Of a DNA stretch of 64,000 nt, positions 43,348-51,638 are shown piece after piece. The stretch's first letter is position 1; each line of letters begins with the position of its first letter. A program made the position numbers and the translations under genes. The notes beneath the pieces are model-generated. The model was not told the origin of the DNA. It saw only the letters and a program-made list of their open reading frames with translations, and made no database searches. The stretch is from [Clostridium] polysaccharolyticum (lineage in GTDB: Bacteria; Bacillota; Clostridia; Lachnospirales; Lachnospiraceae): positions 1 through 64,000 of the forward strand of contig NZ_FOHN01000015.1 of NCBI RefSeq assembly GCF_900111595.1. The letters are read 5' to 3'.

Positions 43348-44839
43348 ACGAGTAAAAGAAGAACTTAAGCATTCGCTTATGGCCTACCTTGCAAAAGATG
43401 AATTTGGAGATTATAAAATACCAGCTGTCAGGCAGAGGCCGGTTTTTTTAATAGGCCCGCCAGGGATTGGAAAAACAGCTATTATGGAACAGATAGCAAG
43501 AGAAATGTCCATTGGATTAGTTTCTTATACCATTACCCATCATACAAGGCAAAGTGCCATGGGGCTTCCTATAATTGAAAAAAAATGGTTTGGAGGACAG
43601 GAGTTTTCCGTGACGGCATATACCATGAGTGAGATTTTAGCGGCTGTTTATGAAAGAATTGAAGAATATGGCCAAAAGGAAGGAATTTTGTTTTTAGATG
43701 AAATGAACTGTGTGTCAGAGACTCTTGCTCCCATGATGTTACAGTTTCTTCAGTGTAAGACATTTGGCAATCAGAAACTTCCGGAAGGCTGGGTGATAGT
43801 AACTGCAGGAAATCCACCAGAATATAATAAATCTGTCAGGGATTTTGATATTGCTACACTTGATCGTGTGAAAAAAATTGAGGTAGAACAAAACTATGAA
43901 GTGTGGAGAGAATATGCAGCAAGTAAAAATCTCCATCCTGCGATTTTATCTTATCTGGATATAAAGAAAGAATATTTTTACGTAATCGAAACGACTGTTG
44001 ACGGCAAACAGTTTGTAACAGCGAGAGGCTGGGAGGACTTGTCCGCCATTATGTATGAGTATGAATCTATGGGAATTCCAATAGAAGAATCCATTGTGGT
44101 TCAATATTTGCAGCATCCAGCTATTGCAAAGGATTTTTCCAATTATGTAATGCTGTTCCATAAGTATCAGAAAGAATATCAGGTAGAAGAAATTCTAAAT
44201 GGACAGTTTACAGAAGATGTTATAACATTGGCCAAGGAAGGAAAATTCGATGAACGGCTAAGTGTCCTTGGACTTCTGCTTGCAAAGCTCCGTGAAGGGT
44301 TTTATGAAGTTTATATTCAGGACAGCTATGTGACCAGGCTTTATGAATACATGAAAAAGCTGAAAATAAAAAGTGACTGTGAAACAGTTTCCATGAGTGT
44401 GGAATTAGGCAAAATGGCGGAAGACCAGACACTTGTTTTATTAAAGCAGAAGGAAGGAAAACAGCTTGATAAGGATGGGCTGCTGATACAGAATAAGGTC
44501 ATAAAGGCGCTAGAAGGAATCCAAAAATTCCTTTTGGAGACAGAAGATTCTTTTGAGGCAGTAAAAAAAGGTTTTGCACAGCATGTTCAAAGAAGAGAGA
44601 AATGCGTGGAAAATTCTGGGAAACAATTAAAGAATGCATTTGGATTTATTTTAAGTGCATTTGGAGAAGGGCAAGAGCTGGTAATTTTTCTTACGGAATT
44701 GACAAGTGGCTTTTACAGTATGCAGTTCATAAGTGAAAATGGATCTGACGAATATTATCAATACAATAAAAGCCTGCTGTTTCGAGAGAAGGAACAGGAA
44801 CTGCTGCGGGAAATAGAAGAAGCGAAAACATTTTTCTAG
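43337..44839 (+). CDS. MoxR-type AAA+ ATPase
   Basis: A 500-residue ATPase. The Walker A is FLIGPPGIGKTAIME at about 36-50, the Walker B ILFLDEMNCVSE at about 118-129, and sensor 1 lies in VIVTAGNPPEYN. The C-terminal 220 residues are helical and specific to this group. It works with the VWA-like protein encoded by the overlapping upstream gene. ATG 43337 follows GGAGG, while a start at 43325 would precede the site. The substrate is not known. Confidence 0.88.
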   Translation: MDIKRVKEELKHSLMAYLAKDEFGDYKIPAVRQRPVFLIGPPGIGKTAIMEQIAREMSIGLVSYTITHHTRQSAMGLPIIEKKWFGGQEFSVTAYTMSEILAAVYERIEEYGQKEGILFLDEMNCVSETLAPMMLQFLQCKTFGNQKLPEGWVIVTAGNPPEYNKSVRDFDIATLDRVKKIEVEQNYEVWREYAASKNLHPAILSYLDIKKEYFYVIETTVDGKQFVTARGWEDLSAIMYEYESMGIPIEESIVVQYLQHPAIAKDFSNYVMLFHKYQKEYQVEEILNGQFTEDVITLAKEGKFDERLSVLGLLLAKLREGFYEVYIQDSYVTRLYEYMKKLKIKSDCETVSMSVELGKMAEDQTLVLLKQKEGKQLDKDGLLIQNKVIKALEGIQKFLLETEDSFEAVKKGFAQHVQRREKCVENSGKQLKNAFGFILSAFGEGQELVIFLTELTSGFYSMQFISENGSDEYYQYNKSLLFREKEQELLREIEEAKTFF

Positions 44840-44876
44840 TGAAGCATAAATACAGGGAGAGAATGGAAATATTATT

Positions 44877-45383
44877 ATGGACATGAAAGAAAAAAGTTAT
44901 GAAACAAAAGCTGTGCTTTATTATCTAGGAGAACCATATAAAATTGTCCGCAAGCCTTCTTTGTCGGCGAGAAAAGGTTATGTAGCAGCAGTAGGCAAAG
45001 AAATATTGATTTATGGAAATTACAAAACGGATGAAAAGATACGGATGGTGTTAGAAAAATGGTATCAGGAGAAGGCTTCGGTCTATATTCCGAAAAGAAT
45101 TACCTATTTTGAGAAGAAGATAGGTGTTAATTGCAAAAAAATAAGTCTTAGAAATACAAAAACAAGGTGGGGAAGCTGCAGCAGTGAAAGACATGTCATG
45201 ATTAACTGGAAGCTTATTATGGCACCAGAGAGCGTACTGGATTATGTTGTATGCCATGAACTTTGCCATATATTGCAGATGAATCATTCTAAGGAGTTCT
45301 GGTCACTTGTAGAGACGTATATGCCTGACTGGAAAGAAAAGAAAGAGTGGCTTCGGGAAAATGGACATTCTCTGGAGGTGTGA
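44877..45383 (+). CDS. YgjP/SprT-like metallopeptidase family protein
   Basis: A 168-residue YgjP-type (DUF45) protein. It has the zinc-binding VVCHELCHILQMNHS motif near 121-135 and the upstream family mark TRWGSCSS at about 97-104. It starts at ATG 44877 (or 44883) with only a weak ribosome site. It follows the MoxR gene by 37 bp and probably belongs to the same operon, adding a second HExxH protein to it. Protease activity has not been shown for most members. Confidence 0.88.
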   Translation: MDMKEKSYETKAVLYYLGEPYKIVRKPSLSARKGYVAAVGKEILIYGNYKTDEKIRMVLEKWYQEKASVYIPKRITYFEKKIGVNCKKISLRNTKTRWGSCSSERHVMINWKLIMAPESVLDYVVCHELCHILQMNHSKEFWSLVETYMPDWKEKKEWLRENGHSLEV

Positions 45384-45401
45384 TTTGGATGGGAGGAAAC
45401 G

Positions 45402-46271
45402 ATGAAAGCAAAATATAAAGGAATCATTTATATTTTATGTGCGGCATTCTGCTTTGCACTGATGAATACATTTGTACGTTTAGCGGGAGATATTCCGTCT
45501 ATACAGAAAGCGTTCTTTCGTAATCTTGTGGCACTGTTCTTTGCTTATGGCATTATGAAGAAAGAACATATCAAGATGGAATGGAAGAAAGGAGCAGGCT
45601 GGTGCCTGTTTTTCCGTGCGTTTTTTGGAACGATTGGGGTGTTTTGTAATTTTTATGCGGTAGACCATCTGGTGCTGTCTGATGCATCGATGCTTAATAA
45701 GATGTCTCCGTTCTTTGCCATTGTATTTTCTTACTTTATTTTGAAAGAAAGAATCAGCATGATTCAGTTAATAAGTGTTCTAACTGCATTTACAGGTTGT
45801 CTTTTTATTATTAAGCCAACATTTGTGTTTGTGGATATTGTTCCTGCTGTAATAGGCCTGTGTGGAGGCTTGTTTGCGGGAATTGCTTATACTATGGTGC
45901 GTGTTTTAGGAAACCGTGGAGTAAAGGGACCCTTTATTGTCTTTTTCTTTTCGACATTTTCCTGTTTGGCATCGGTTCCGTTTATGATATATCATTATGT
46001 ACCGATGAGTGGAAAACAGCTGGTGTTTCTTTTGCTGGCAGGTCTTTCGGCGGCAGGAGGGCAGTTTGGGATTACTTTTGCATATATTTATGCTCCAGCT
46101 AAAGAAATCAGTATATATGATTATTCTCAGGTGATTTTTGCAGCAATATTCGGATACTTTTTATTTGGTCAGGTTCCAGACAGATATAGTTTTCTTGGGT
46201 ATGTAATGATCTGTTCCATGGCGGTTTTAATGTTCTGGCATAACAACAGAAAAACTCCTCATAAGATTTAG
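45402..46271 (+). CDS. EamA-family (DMT) transporter
   Basis: A 289-residue permease with ten membrane helices in two EamA repeats, each with the characteristic aromatic/Gly pattern (ALMNTFVRLAGDIPS near the start, FFRNLVALFFAYGI, VIFAAIFGYFLFGQ late). It moves a small metabolite, perhaps an amino acid or nucleotide; nothing fixes the cargo. GGAGG precedes ATG 45402, 18 bp after the metallopeptidase gene. The stop codon lies inside the terminator hairpin. Confidence 0.88.
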   Translation: MKAKYKGIIYILCAAFCFALMNTFVRLAGDIPSIQKAFFRNLVALFFAYGIMKKEHIKMEWKKGAGWCLFFRAFFGTIGVFCNFYAVDHLVLSDASMLNKMSPFFAIVFSYFILKERISMIQLISVLTAFTGCLFIIKPTFVFVDIVPAVIGLCGGLFAGIAYTMVRVLGNRGVKGPFIVFFFSTFSCLASVPFMIYHYVPMSGKQLVFLLLAGLSAAGGQFGITFAYIYAPAKEISIYDYSQVIFAAIFGYFLFGQVPDRYSFLGYVMICSMAVLMFWHNNRKTPHKI

Positions 46272-46286
46272 CCTTATGAGGAGTTC
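46252..46286. terminator. Terminator shared by converging genes
   Basis: AACTCCTCATAAG (46253-46265) pairs with CTTATGAGGAGTT (46273-46285). The T run is best on the minus strand, and the EamA stop lies in the loop. Confidence 0.8.
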
Positions 46287-46312
46287 TATATATTGTTTTG
46301 GCTGAAACGTTC

Positions 46313-46972
46313 TTACATAGTTTCTTTCATCTTGTTTTCAAGATTCATGATTTCTACTCGTTTCGTTCTTAAATATTCAATGTGCTTATTGAAATTACCA
46401 CCGTCATTCAAGATGTTTAAAGTTTTAGTTGCCTCGGAATATGTAGAGTCTACAAGTGGTATGGTGTTAAAAGCATTGGTTTCAATGGCTTCTTCAATTC
46501 TACGAAGAGCTTCAACCAGATTGTTCTTGTAATTTTCGATATCTTTCTTCATGCGTTCTAATTGTTCTTCTGCCTTCTTTGCACGAATCTTTGCTAAGAA
46601 AGGTTTTACATCTACAATAGTGTCTTCGTTTTCAAGTGCGTAAACTAGTGTGTAAGGCTTTTGGATCTTGATTAATCTTTGTCCTTTTGGATATTCTTTA
46701 TTAGCAGCAGCTAAGAAAGAAGCAACAGCAGGATCTTTGGATGGAGAATCTATGATTTCACCATCTAGGTAGTAAATTCCGCTTCTTTTTAAGACATGGT
46801 TGGTAGCTGTATCCAAGTCGTAAAAACGGAAGCCGATGATACGAACATCTAAGTCAGGATTGTCCATTAATAGGGCCTCTTCCATCATTTCTTTGATATT
46901 CCATGTTTCGACTTCTTTTGTGTTGTTGATAATACCAAATCCGACGTTTAAAAATTGTACATAACTTGCCAT
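46313..46972 (-). CDS. Conserved-looking cytoplasmic protein with coiled coil, unknown
   Basis: A 219-residue protein I do not recognise. The first half is a mixed fold with FLNVGFGIINNTKEVETWNI, IIGFRFYDLDTATN and a strand-rich middle. Residues about 125-175 form a charged coiled coil (KAEEQLERMKKDIENYKN), and the end is helical (VEIMNLENKMK). There are no cysteines, no signal peptide and no membrane helix. It is a single gene with good GGGAG ribosome site and its own terminator, so it is real. Function cannot be guessed from its neighbours. Confidence 0.75.
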   Translation of the reverse strand: MASYVQFLNVGFGIINNTKEVETWNIKEMMEEALLMDNPDLDVRIIGFRFYDLDTATNHVLKRSGIYYLDGEIIDSPSKDPAVASFLAAANKEYPKGQRLIKIQKPYTLVYALENEDTIVDVKPFLAKIRAKKAEEQLERMKKDIENYKNNLVEALRRIEEAIETNAFNTIPLVDSTYSEATKTLNILNDGGNFNKHIEYLRTKRVEIMNLENKMKETM

Positions 46973-47126
46973 AGTATCACTCCCTTTTGATTAATGCCAC
47001 AACTATTTTAACATGAATAATTTTGTAAAACAACTACAAGTTATCTGTGAAAATAGTACCAGTTTATTTGCATTTTGCTATATAAAGTGCCATAATAGTT
47101 ATAATTGTTTATTGGAGGTAATTTGA

Positions 47127-47555
47127 GTGAGTAAGAAAATTCAGTATGAACATATTGTTCAGTATTATGAAACGGATCAAATGAAAATTGTACATCATTC
47201 TAACTATATCCGGTGGTTTGAAGAAGCCAGGATTGCATGGATGAAAGAGATGGGCATGCCTTGTGAAATACTTGAGGAGAAAGGCATTATCATACCTGTT
47301 GTAGATGTAAGCTGTAAATATATTGCCATGACTCATTTTGGAGAAGAAGTGATTGTAGTTCCAGCTGTCACAAAATTCAATGGAATTGTTATAAACCTTT
47401 CTTACGAAGTATTTGGGAAAGAATCAGGAGAACTAAAAGTTACTGGTACATCCTCTCATTGTTTCATTGATAAGAATTATAAAGTTATGGCTTTAAAGAA
47501 AACGCATAAAGAGGTATACGAGAAGATATGTCAGTTTGTGAATGGGCAGGAGTAA
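47127..47555 (+). CDS. YbgC-like acyl-CoA thioesterase (hotdog fold)
   Basis: A 142-residue hotdog protein. The catalytic segment YYETDQMKIVHHSNYIRWFEE near residues 10-30 has the Asp and the HHSNY motif of the 4-hydroxybenzoyl-CoA thioesterase/YbgC family. Such enzymes hydrolyse acyl-CoA or acyl-ACP in the cytoplasm. It starts at GTG 47127, seven bases after GGAGGT, and ends in a perfect hairpin terminator. Confidence 0.88.
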   Translation: MSKKIQYEHIVQYYETDQMKIVHHSNYIRWFEEARIAWMKEMGMPCEILEEKGIIIPVVDVSCKYIAMTHFGEEVIVVPAVTKFNGIVINLSYEVFGKESGELKVTGTSSHCFIDKNYKVMALKKTHKEVYEKICQFVNGQE

Positions 47556-47595
47556 AGAAACAGGATGTGGTCTGTGGACCACATCCTGTTTCTTT
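47554..47595. terminator. Bidirectional terminator between thioesterase and YjfB genes
   Basis: A 19-bp perfect stem (47554-47572 with 47577-47595) around TGTG. Confidence 0.9.
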
Positions 47596-47771
47596 TAAAG
47601 GCTGATGTCGATGTTGCCGCCAAGATTAGGTGTTACAGACATTTCCATCATCTTTTTTATCCCGTCGCCGGCTGTTTCTAGCTGGTTTAAGGACATTTTC
47701 ATAACACTGGCAGCAATCTGGTTTCCAAGATTCATGTAAGGAATTGCTGCGGCTATTGCAGTGATATCCAT
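47595..47771 (-). CDS. YjfB-family small putative motility protein
   Basis: A 58-residue protein starting MDITAIAAAIPYMNLGNQIA, with MKMSLNQLETAG in the middle and a late TPNLGGNIDI. This matches the YjfB family (putative motility proteins of Firmicutes, usually under flagellar control). The ATG at 47771 follows AAAGGAGG. It lies 15 bp after the ABC-F gene on the same strand and may be co-transcribed. No other flagellar gene is in the window. Confidence 0.82.
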   Translation of the reverse strand: MDITAIAAAIPYMNLGNQIAASVMKMSLNQLETAGDGIKKMMEMSVTPNLGGNIDISL

Positions 47772-47786
47772 AATGAGACCTCCTTT

Positions 47787-49343
47787 TTATATTATTTTCA
47801 GGCTCCATTGTGAACAGTCCCACACATCTGTTGCTAGGCCATCATAAAAATCAGGTTCATGACAGATGAGAAGGATACTTCCTTTGTATTCTTTTAATGC
47901 ATGTTTTAATTCCTCTTTTGCGTCTTTATCTAAATGGTTTGTAGGCTCGTCTAGCAATAATATATTTGTTTCTCTGTTAATCAGTTTGCACAGACGGACT
48001 TTGGCCTGCTCACCACCGCTTAGCACTCTTATCTGGCTTTCGATATGCTTGGTAGTAAGACCGCATTTTGCCAAAGCAGAACGAACCTGATATTGTGTAT
48101 AAGAAGGAAACTCTTTCCAGATTTCTTCAATACAAGTAGTAGTATTTCCAGGTGCCATTTCCTGTTCAAAATATCCGATTTCCAGATAATCTCCTAGGGT
48201 AACAGAGCCTTCAAGAGGTTTGCTGATTCCTAAAATACTTTTTAACAAGGTTGTTTTGCCAATACCATTCGCACCAGTTAGCACCACTTTCTGGCCACGT
48301 TCCATAGAAAGGTTAAGTGGTTTGGATAAAGGTTCGCTATAACCAATTACTAAATCTCTGGTTTCAAATAAAATTTTTCCGGAAGTTCTGGCATTCTGGA
48401 AGCTGAATTCTGGTTTTGGTTTATCCTTAGCAAGTTCAATGACTTTCATTTTATCTAGTTTTTTCTGTCTGGACATAGCCATGTTACGTGTAGATACACG
48501 AGCCTTGTTTCTGGCTACAAAGTCCTCAAGTTCTTCGATTTCCTGCTGCTGGCGGCGATATGCTGCCTCAAGCTGGGCACGCTTCATTGCATAGACTTCC
48601 TGGAATTTATCGTAATTTCCAACATAGCGGTCTAATTTCTGGTTTTCCATATGATAAATCAGGTTAATCACACTATTTAAAAATGGAATGTCGTGAGAAA
48701 TTAGTATAAAAGCATTTTCGTATTCCTGCAAATACCGTTTCAGCCATTCAATGTGCTCTGCGTCCAAGTAGTTTGTAGGCTCGTCTAACAGAAGGATATC
48801 TGGCTTTTCTAACAGAAGCTTTCCTAACAGTACTTTGGTTCTTTGCCCGCCGCTCAGGTCCGTTACGTCTTTGTCCAGACCGATACCGTTTAAGCCTAAG
48901 GCACGGCCGATTTCATCAATTTTAGAATCAATAATATAAAAATCATGAGCCATTAGAAGATCCTGGATAACTCCAAGTTCTTCCATCATGTTACTTAATT
49001 CTTCGTCAGAAGCATCCCCCATTCTGTCACAGATTTCATTCATCTGCTGTTCCATTTCAAATAAGAAAGCGAATGCAGATTTTAAAACGTCGCGGATTGT
49101 CATGCCTTTTTCCAGAACAGTATGCTGGTCCAGATAACCGACACGCACATTTTTTGACCACTCTATTTTCCCTTCGTCTGGCTGCAGGGAACCCGTAATG
49201 ATGTTCATAAAAGTTGATTTTCCTTCTCCGTTAGCACCGAAAAGGCCAATATGCTCTCCTTTTAACAGGCGGAATGAAACGTCTTGAAAAATTGCGCGGT
49301 CGCCAAATCCATGGCTAAGATGTTCTACGTTTAAAATACTCAT
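47787..49343 (-). CDS. ABC-F family ATPase (YkpA/YbiT type)
   Basis: A 518-residue soluble protein with two ABC domains: Walker A GANGEGKST and GANGIGKTT, signatures LSGGQRTKV and LSGGEQAKV, and Walker B DILLLDEPTNYLD and NILLLDEPTNHLD. They are joined by a charged coiled-coil linker (about 235-315). There are no membrane segments. ABC-F proteins bind the ribosome E site and control elongation or protect against antibiotics; the EHIEWLKRYL after the first Walker B recalls YkpA/YbiT rather than a resistance branch. The ATG at 49343 has a weak ribosome site. Confidence 0.9.
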   Translation of the reverse strand: MSILNVEHLSHGFGDRAIFQDVSFRLLKGEHIGLFGANGEGKSTFMNIITGSLQPDEGKIEWSKNVRVGYLDQHTVLEKGMTIRDVLKSAFAFLFEMEQQMNEICDRMGDASDEELSNMMEELGVIQDLLMAHDFYIIDSKIDEIGRALGLNGIGLDKDVTDLSGGQRTKVLLGKLLLEKPDILLLDEPTNYLDAEHIEWLKRYLQEYENAFILISHDIPFLNSVINLIYHMENQKLDRYVGNYDKFQEVYAMKRAQLEAAYRRQQQEIEELEDFVARNKARVSTRNMAMSRQKKLDKMKVIELAKDKPKPEFSFQNARTSGKILFETRDLVIGYSEPLSKPLNLSMERGQKVVLTGANGIGKTTLLKSILGISKPLEGSVTLGDYLEIGYFEQEMAPGNTTTCIEEIWKEFPSYTQYQVRSALAKCGLTTKHIESQIRVLSGGEQAKVRLCKLINRETNILLLDEPTNHLDKDAKEELKHALKEYKGSILLICHEPDFYDGLATDVWDCSQWSLKII

Positions 49344-49441
49344 TGTTAATACCAAGCCTTTCTAGTAATGTATCGGTAAGTTCCGAAACAAAAATAACAG
49401 TTATTTTATTGTATAAGAAAAGACACCGTGTGACAATAGTT

Positions 49442-50047
49442 TTATCTGGATTTTATAGAAAGCTTTTTACACTGAAGACAGGTGTTGTGAATGGAATTGT
49501 AAATGGTGCTGCCACACACAGGACATTCTGAGATGTGATACACATAAATTCCTAGTTTAGGGCTGTAAAAGTGTTCGAGGAGCTGTTCGTCAATAGTATT
49601 GGAACAGTCCATTTTGCTTAGGTCTTTGAGGGCATAAACAGCCGCTTCTCTGGAAATGCCAAATAAAGTGCTAATGTCCTTTGGCTGCGTAAGACGGGAT
49701 TTTTTTAAAATGCACCGAGGGGCAAGCAGGTGGCTGGCAAATAGGTTGGCGTCAGTTTCATTTTCGCTATGTAATAACAGATGTCCTAATTCGTGCATCA
49801 GAGAAAAACGAATGCGTTCTATAGGCATGGTGTCGTTGTAGCAGACAAGGTTTCCGTAGGAAAAAGCGTCATTAGAATATTTTTGGCATAATTCAGACAG
49901 GGCTGGCTGTTTAGCCGTTAATTCTTTGTAGGAAAAGCAGGTGATGTTATATTGATTTAGTATGGAAATGCAAGACACTGGAAATGTGGCTATGTGGCAG
50001 TTTTGATAAAGCTGTAATATGTTCTGTTTTATAGTGGTATGATTCAT
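49442..50047 (-). CDS. ImmA/IrrE-type metallopeptidase with zinc ribbon
   Basis: A 201-residue protein. The zincin motif HELGHLLLH sits at about 85-93, with the third ligand region DANLFASHLLAP after it. The C-terminus is a zinc ribbon (CPVC and CLQC). ImmA-type proteases cut and inactivate partner XRE repressors of mobile elements after DNA damage. The XRE gene lies 32 bp upstream in the same operon, an arrangement typical of integrative elements. ATG 50047 follows AGGAGGT. A relic of such an element, or a host stress switch, is likely. Confidence 0.88.
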   Translation of the reverse strand: MNHTTIKQNILQLYQNCHIATFPVSCISILNQYNITCFSYKELTAKQPALSELCQKYSNDAFSYGNLVCYNDTMPIERIRFSLMHELGHLLLHSENETDANLFASHLLAPRCILKKSRLTQPKDISTLFGISREAAVYALKDLSKMDCSNTIDEQLLEHFYSPKLGIYVYHISECPVCGSTIYNSIHNTCLQCKKLSIKSR

Positions 50048-50079
50048 GGCTACCTCCTGTTAGCAGGAATTTTTGTTTG

Positions 50080-50412
50080 CTATTGCGTATTGAGTTCAGA
50101 CAGAAGTTTTATTAAATTTTCTCGTTCTTCACTAGTGAGCTGGTTTCCGTTACGTGCAATTAATTTTTTCATATTTAAAAATGGAGAAGTGACAGGTGTT
50201 CCAGTTTCTTCTAAATGTGTTCCGATTAATGTGTCCATATCAACTGAAAAAATGTCGGCAATCTGTTGAATGACAGAAAGTTCAGGCTCTCTTACTCCAG
50301 ATTCATACATGCTAATAGCACTTTTGGATATATGCAAAAGAGAAGCTAACTGCTGCTGAGTATATCCTTGTGCAGTGCGGAGCTTCTTTAACTGTATCGC
50401 AAATTCGTTCAT
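50080..50412 (-). CDS. XRE-family repressor paired with ImmA
   Basis: A 110-residue protein. The N-terminal HTH (TQQQLASLLHISKSAISMYE, about 18-37) is of Cro/CI type, followed by EPELSVIQQIADIFSVDMDTL and a short C-terminal dimer helix. Paired with the protease encoded next, it is the probable ImmR-like switch. A divergent promoter with a strong palindrome (TGTTCAC/GTGAACA at 50542-50560) lies upstream and may be its target. ATG 50412 follows GGGAGG. Confidence 0.9.
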   Translation of the reverse strand: MNEFAIQLKKLRTAQGYTQQQLASLLHISKSAISMYESGVREPELSVIQQIADIFSVDMDTLIGTHLEETGTPVTSPFLNMKKLIARNGNQLTSEERENLIKLLSELNTQ

Positions 50413-50432
50413 ATGTATTCCTCCCTGATATA

Positions 50433-50461
50433 AGTATACCGAAAATACAGCGAGAATTCAA
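50433..50461 (-). promoter_or_regulatory. SigA-type promoter of the XRE-ImmA operon
   Basis: On the minus strand TTGAAT (50461-50456) and TATACT (50438-50433) are 17 bp apart. Confidence 0.6.
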
Positions 50462-50507
50462 ATTATCGAAAACGTAATCAAAAAAACAAAAAAGTTTCAA
50501 AAGACAG

Positions 50508-50560
50508 TTGACAAACGTATGTTCGAGTGTTATTATATAGATGTTCACAAAACGTGAACA
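50508..50560 (+). promoter_or_regulatory. Orphan promoter with SOS-box-like site and palindrome
   Basis: TTGACA (50508-50513) and TATTAT (50531-50536) with 17 bp between. CAAACGTATGTTCG (50512-50525) differs in one base from the clostridial/Bacillus LexA box CGAAC-N4-GTTCG. TGTTCAC-AAAAC-GTGAACA (50542-50560) is a perfect 7-bp inverted repeat just after the -10 box. No gene of known type follows for 500 bp. Confidence 0.6.
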
Positions 50561-51000
50561 GTACATACAGATGTAAGCTTACAATACAAAAGAGCAGGAG
50601 AGGTACAAAAGAATTTCAGACTAAATGTACAAAAGAGAAAAGTATTATGGTAAAGAATGCTTTTGCGAGGCGCTTTCTTCCCGATGGAAAGGTTAAACAG
50701 ATGCGGAATTACGCATGATACTTGGTTGTGCGAAGGATAATGTGTGCGGGCTTAATAAAAGAAGGGGACAAAACGGGCTGATATGGCTGTCACAAAAGGG
50801 GGATGGCAGAGTATTAGCCTGTTTTGCATATTTTTTGGCTGTGAGGGAAAAACCAGATAAGATTGGGATATTATGATTTACAGGAACATAGTATTATTTA
50901 TGGAATTGGCAATAGAGAATATTTTTGTAAACTGGACAGAACAAAGTCTGAGTTCCTCAGACTTTCACGACTGGAATGTACTCGAAGGAACTCAGGCTTT
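50561..51000 (+). other. Transcribed stretch without recognised gene; switching hairpins
   Basis: The region behind the orphan promoter holds only short frames without ribosome sites (a 23-residue frame from ATG 50648 and a 53-residue frame from ATG 50715). Near the end, AAAGTCTGAG (50943-50952) pairs perfectly with CTCAGACTTT (50956-50965), while AAAGTCTGAGTTCCT (50943-50957) can instead pair with 50986-51000. The two folds exclude each other. This may be a regulatory RNA or the scar of a lost gene. Confidence 0.35.
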
Positions 51001-51045
51001 GCTGTGCCAGATGGGTAAGGACTCGCAGAGGACTTTCTTAATCAA

Positions 51046-51077
51046 ATAAAAAAGGCTAAATCAATTGATTTAGCCTT
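51046..51077 (-). terminator. Terminator of the first tRNA-Trp copy
   Basis: A 26-bp palindrome (51052-51077, core GGCTAAATCA) followed on the minus strand by a T run. Confidence 0.8.
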
Positions 51078-51079
51078 AA

Positions 51080-51152
51080 CAGGGGCAGTAGGACTTGAAC
51101 CCACGACCTGCGGTTTTGGAGACCGTTATTCTACCAGCTGAACTATACCCCT
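51080..51152 (-). tRNA. tRNA-Trp (CCA), copy 1
   Basis: On the minus strand a 73-base cloverleaf: acceptor AGGGGTA with TGCCCCT, D arm GTTC-AGCTGGTAGAA-type, anticodon loop CTCCAAA giving CCA, variable loop, and the T arm with GGTTCAAGTCC. No CCA end is encoded. It has its own promoter and terminator. Confidence 0.95.
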
Positions 51153-51188
51153 ATTGATTTGCTGCCATGTGAATTACATTGCCCCTAC

Positions 51189-51217
51189 ATGATATAACAT
51201 GAAAACTGATTTGTCAA
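51189..51217 (-). promoter_or_regulatory. Promoter of tRNA-Trp copy 1
   Basis: On the minus strand TTGACA (51217-51212) and TATCAT (51194-51189) are 17 bp apart. Confidence 0.65.
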
Positions 51218-51283
51218 CAAAAATTTTCAAATTTGTTAGAAATCAGTTTTTTAGCGATTATCTTCCTTTACCAATCTGTGCCC

Positions 51284-51315
51284 TAAAAAAAGGCTAAATC
51301 AATTGATTTAGCCTT
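51284..51315 (-). terminator. Terminator of the second tRNA-Trp copy
   Basis: The same palindrome as at 51052-51077 recurs at 51290-51315, with a T run on the minus strand. Confidence 0.8.
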
Positions 51316-51317
51316 AA

Positions 51318-51390
51318 CAGGGGCAGTAGGACTTGAACCCACGACCTGCGGTTTTGGAGACCGTTATTCTACCAGCTGAACTATACCCCT
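51318..51390 (-). tRNA. tRNA-Trp (CCA), copy 2
   Basis: Identical in all 73 bases to copy 1, with anticodon CCA. The spacing between copies is 238 bp and includes matching terminators and promoters, so this is a tandem duplication of a whole transcription unit. Confidence 0.95.
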
Positions 51391-51426
51391 ATTGATTTGC
51401 TGTCATATGAACCATATCGCTCCTAT

Positions 51427-51455
51427 ATGATATAACATGAAGCAGGGTTTGTCAA
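51427..51455 (-). promoter_or_regulatory. Promoter of tRNA-Trp copy 2
   Basis: On the minus strand TTGACA (51455-51450) and TATCAT (51432-51427) with a 17-bp spacer, the same boxes as copy 1. Confidence 0.65.
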
Positions 51456-51541
51456 CAAAATAGTGAAAAAAAATTTGCTTTATCGCTAGTAAATTGCCTG
51501 TTGGCCATTTATAAGTAAAGTACGTATAAAGGACAAAAAAT

Positions 51542-51576
51542 CTAACTGCCCTTCCGATTTAGGAAGGGGCAGTTAG
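51542..51576 (-). terminator. Terminator of the BclA-like gene
   Basis: Arms CTAACTGCCC-TTCC and GGAA-GGGGCAGTTAG pair with one bulged base, followed on the minus strand by a T run. Confidence 0.75.
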
Positions 51577-51638
51577 TTTAAGCACTATAGAAGTTTATTG
51601 ATTAGGGTTACCTTGCTTGAAGGTTTCAAAAGAATCAT

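Noticed and set aside
50648-50876. Two short frames (23 and 53 codons) behind the orphan promoter
   Set aside because: Neither has a ribosome site or recognisable protein features, so they are not listed as genes, though a small peptide cannot be excluded.
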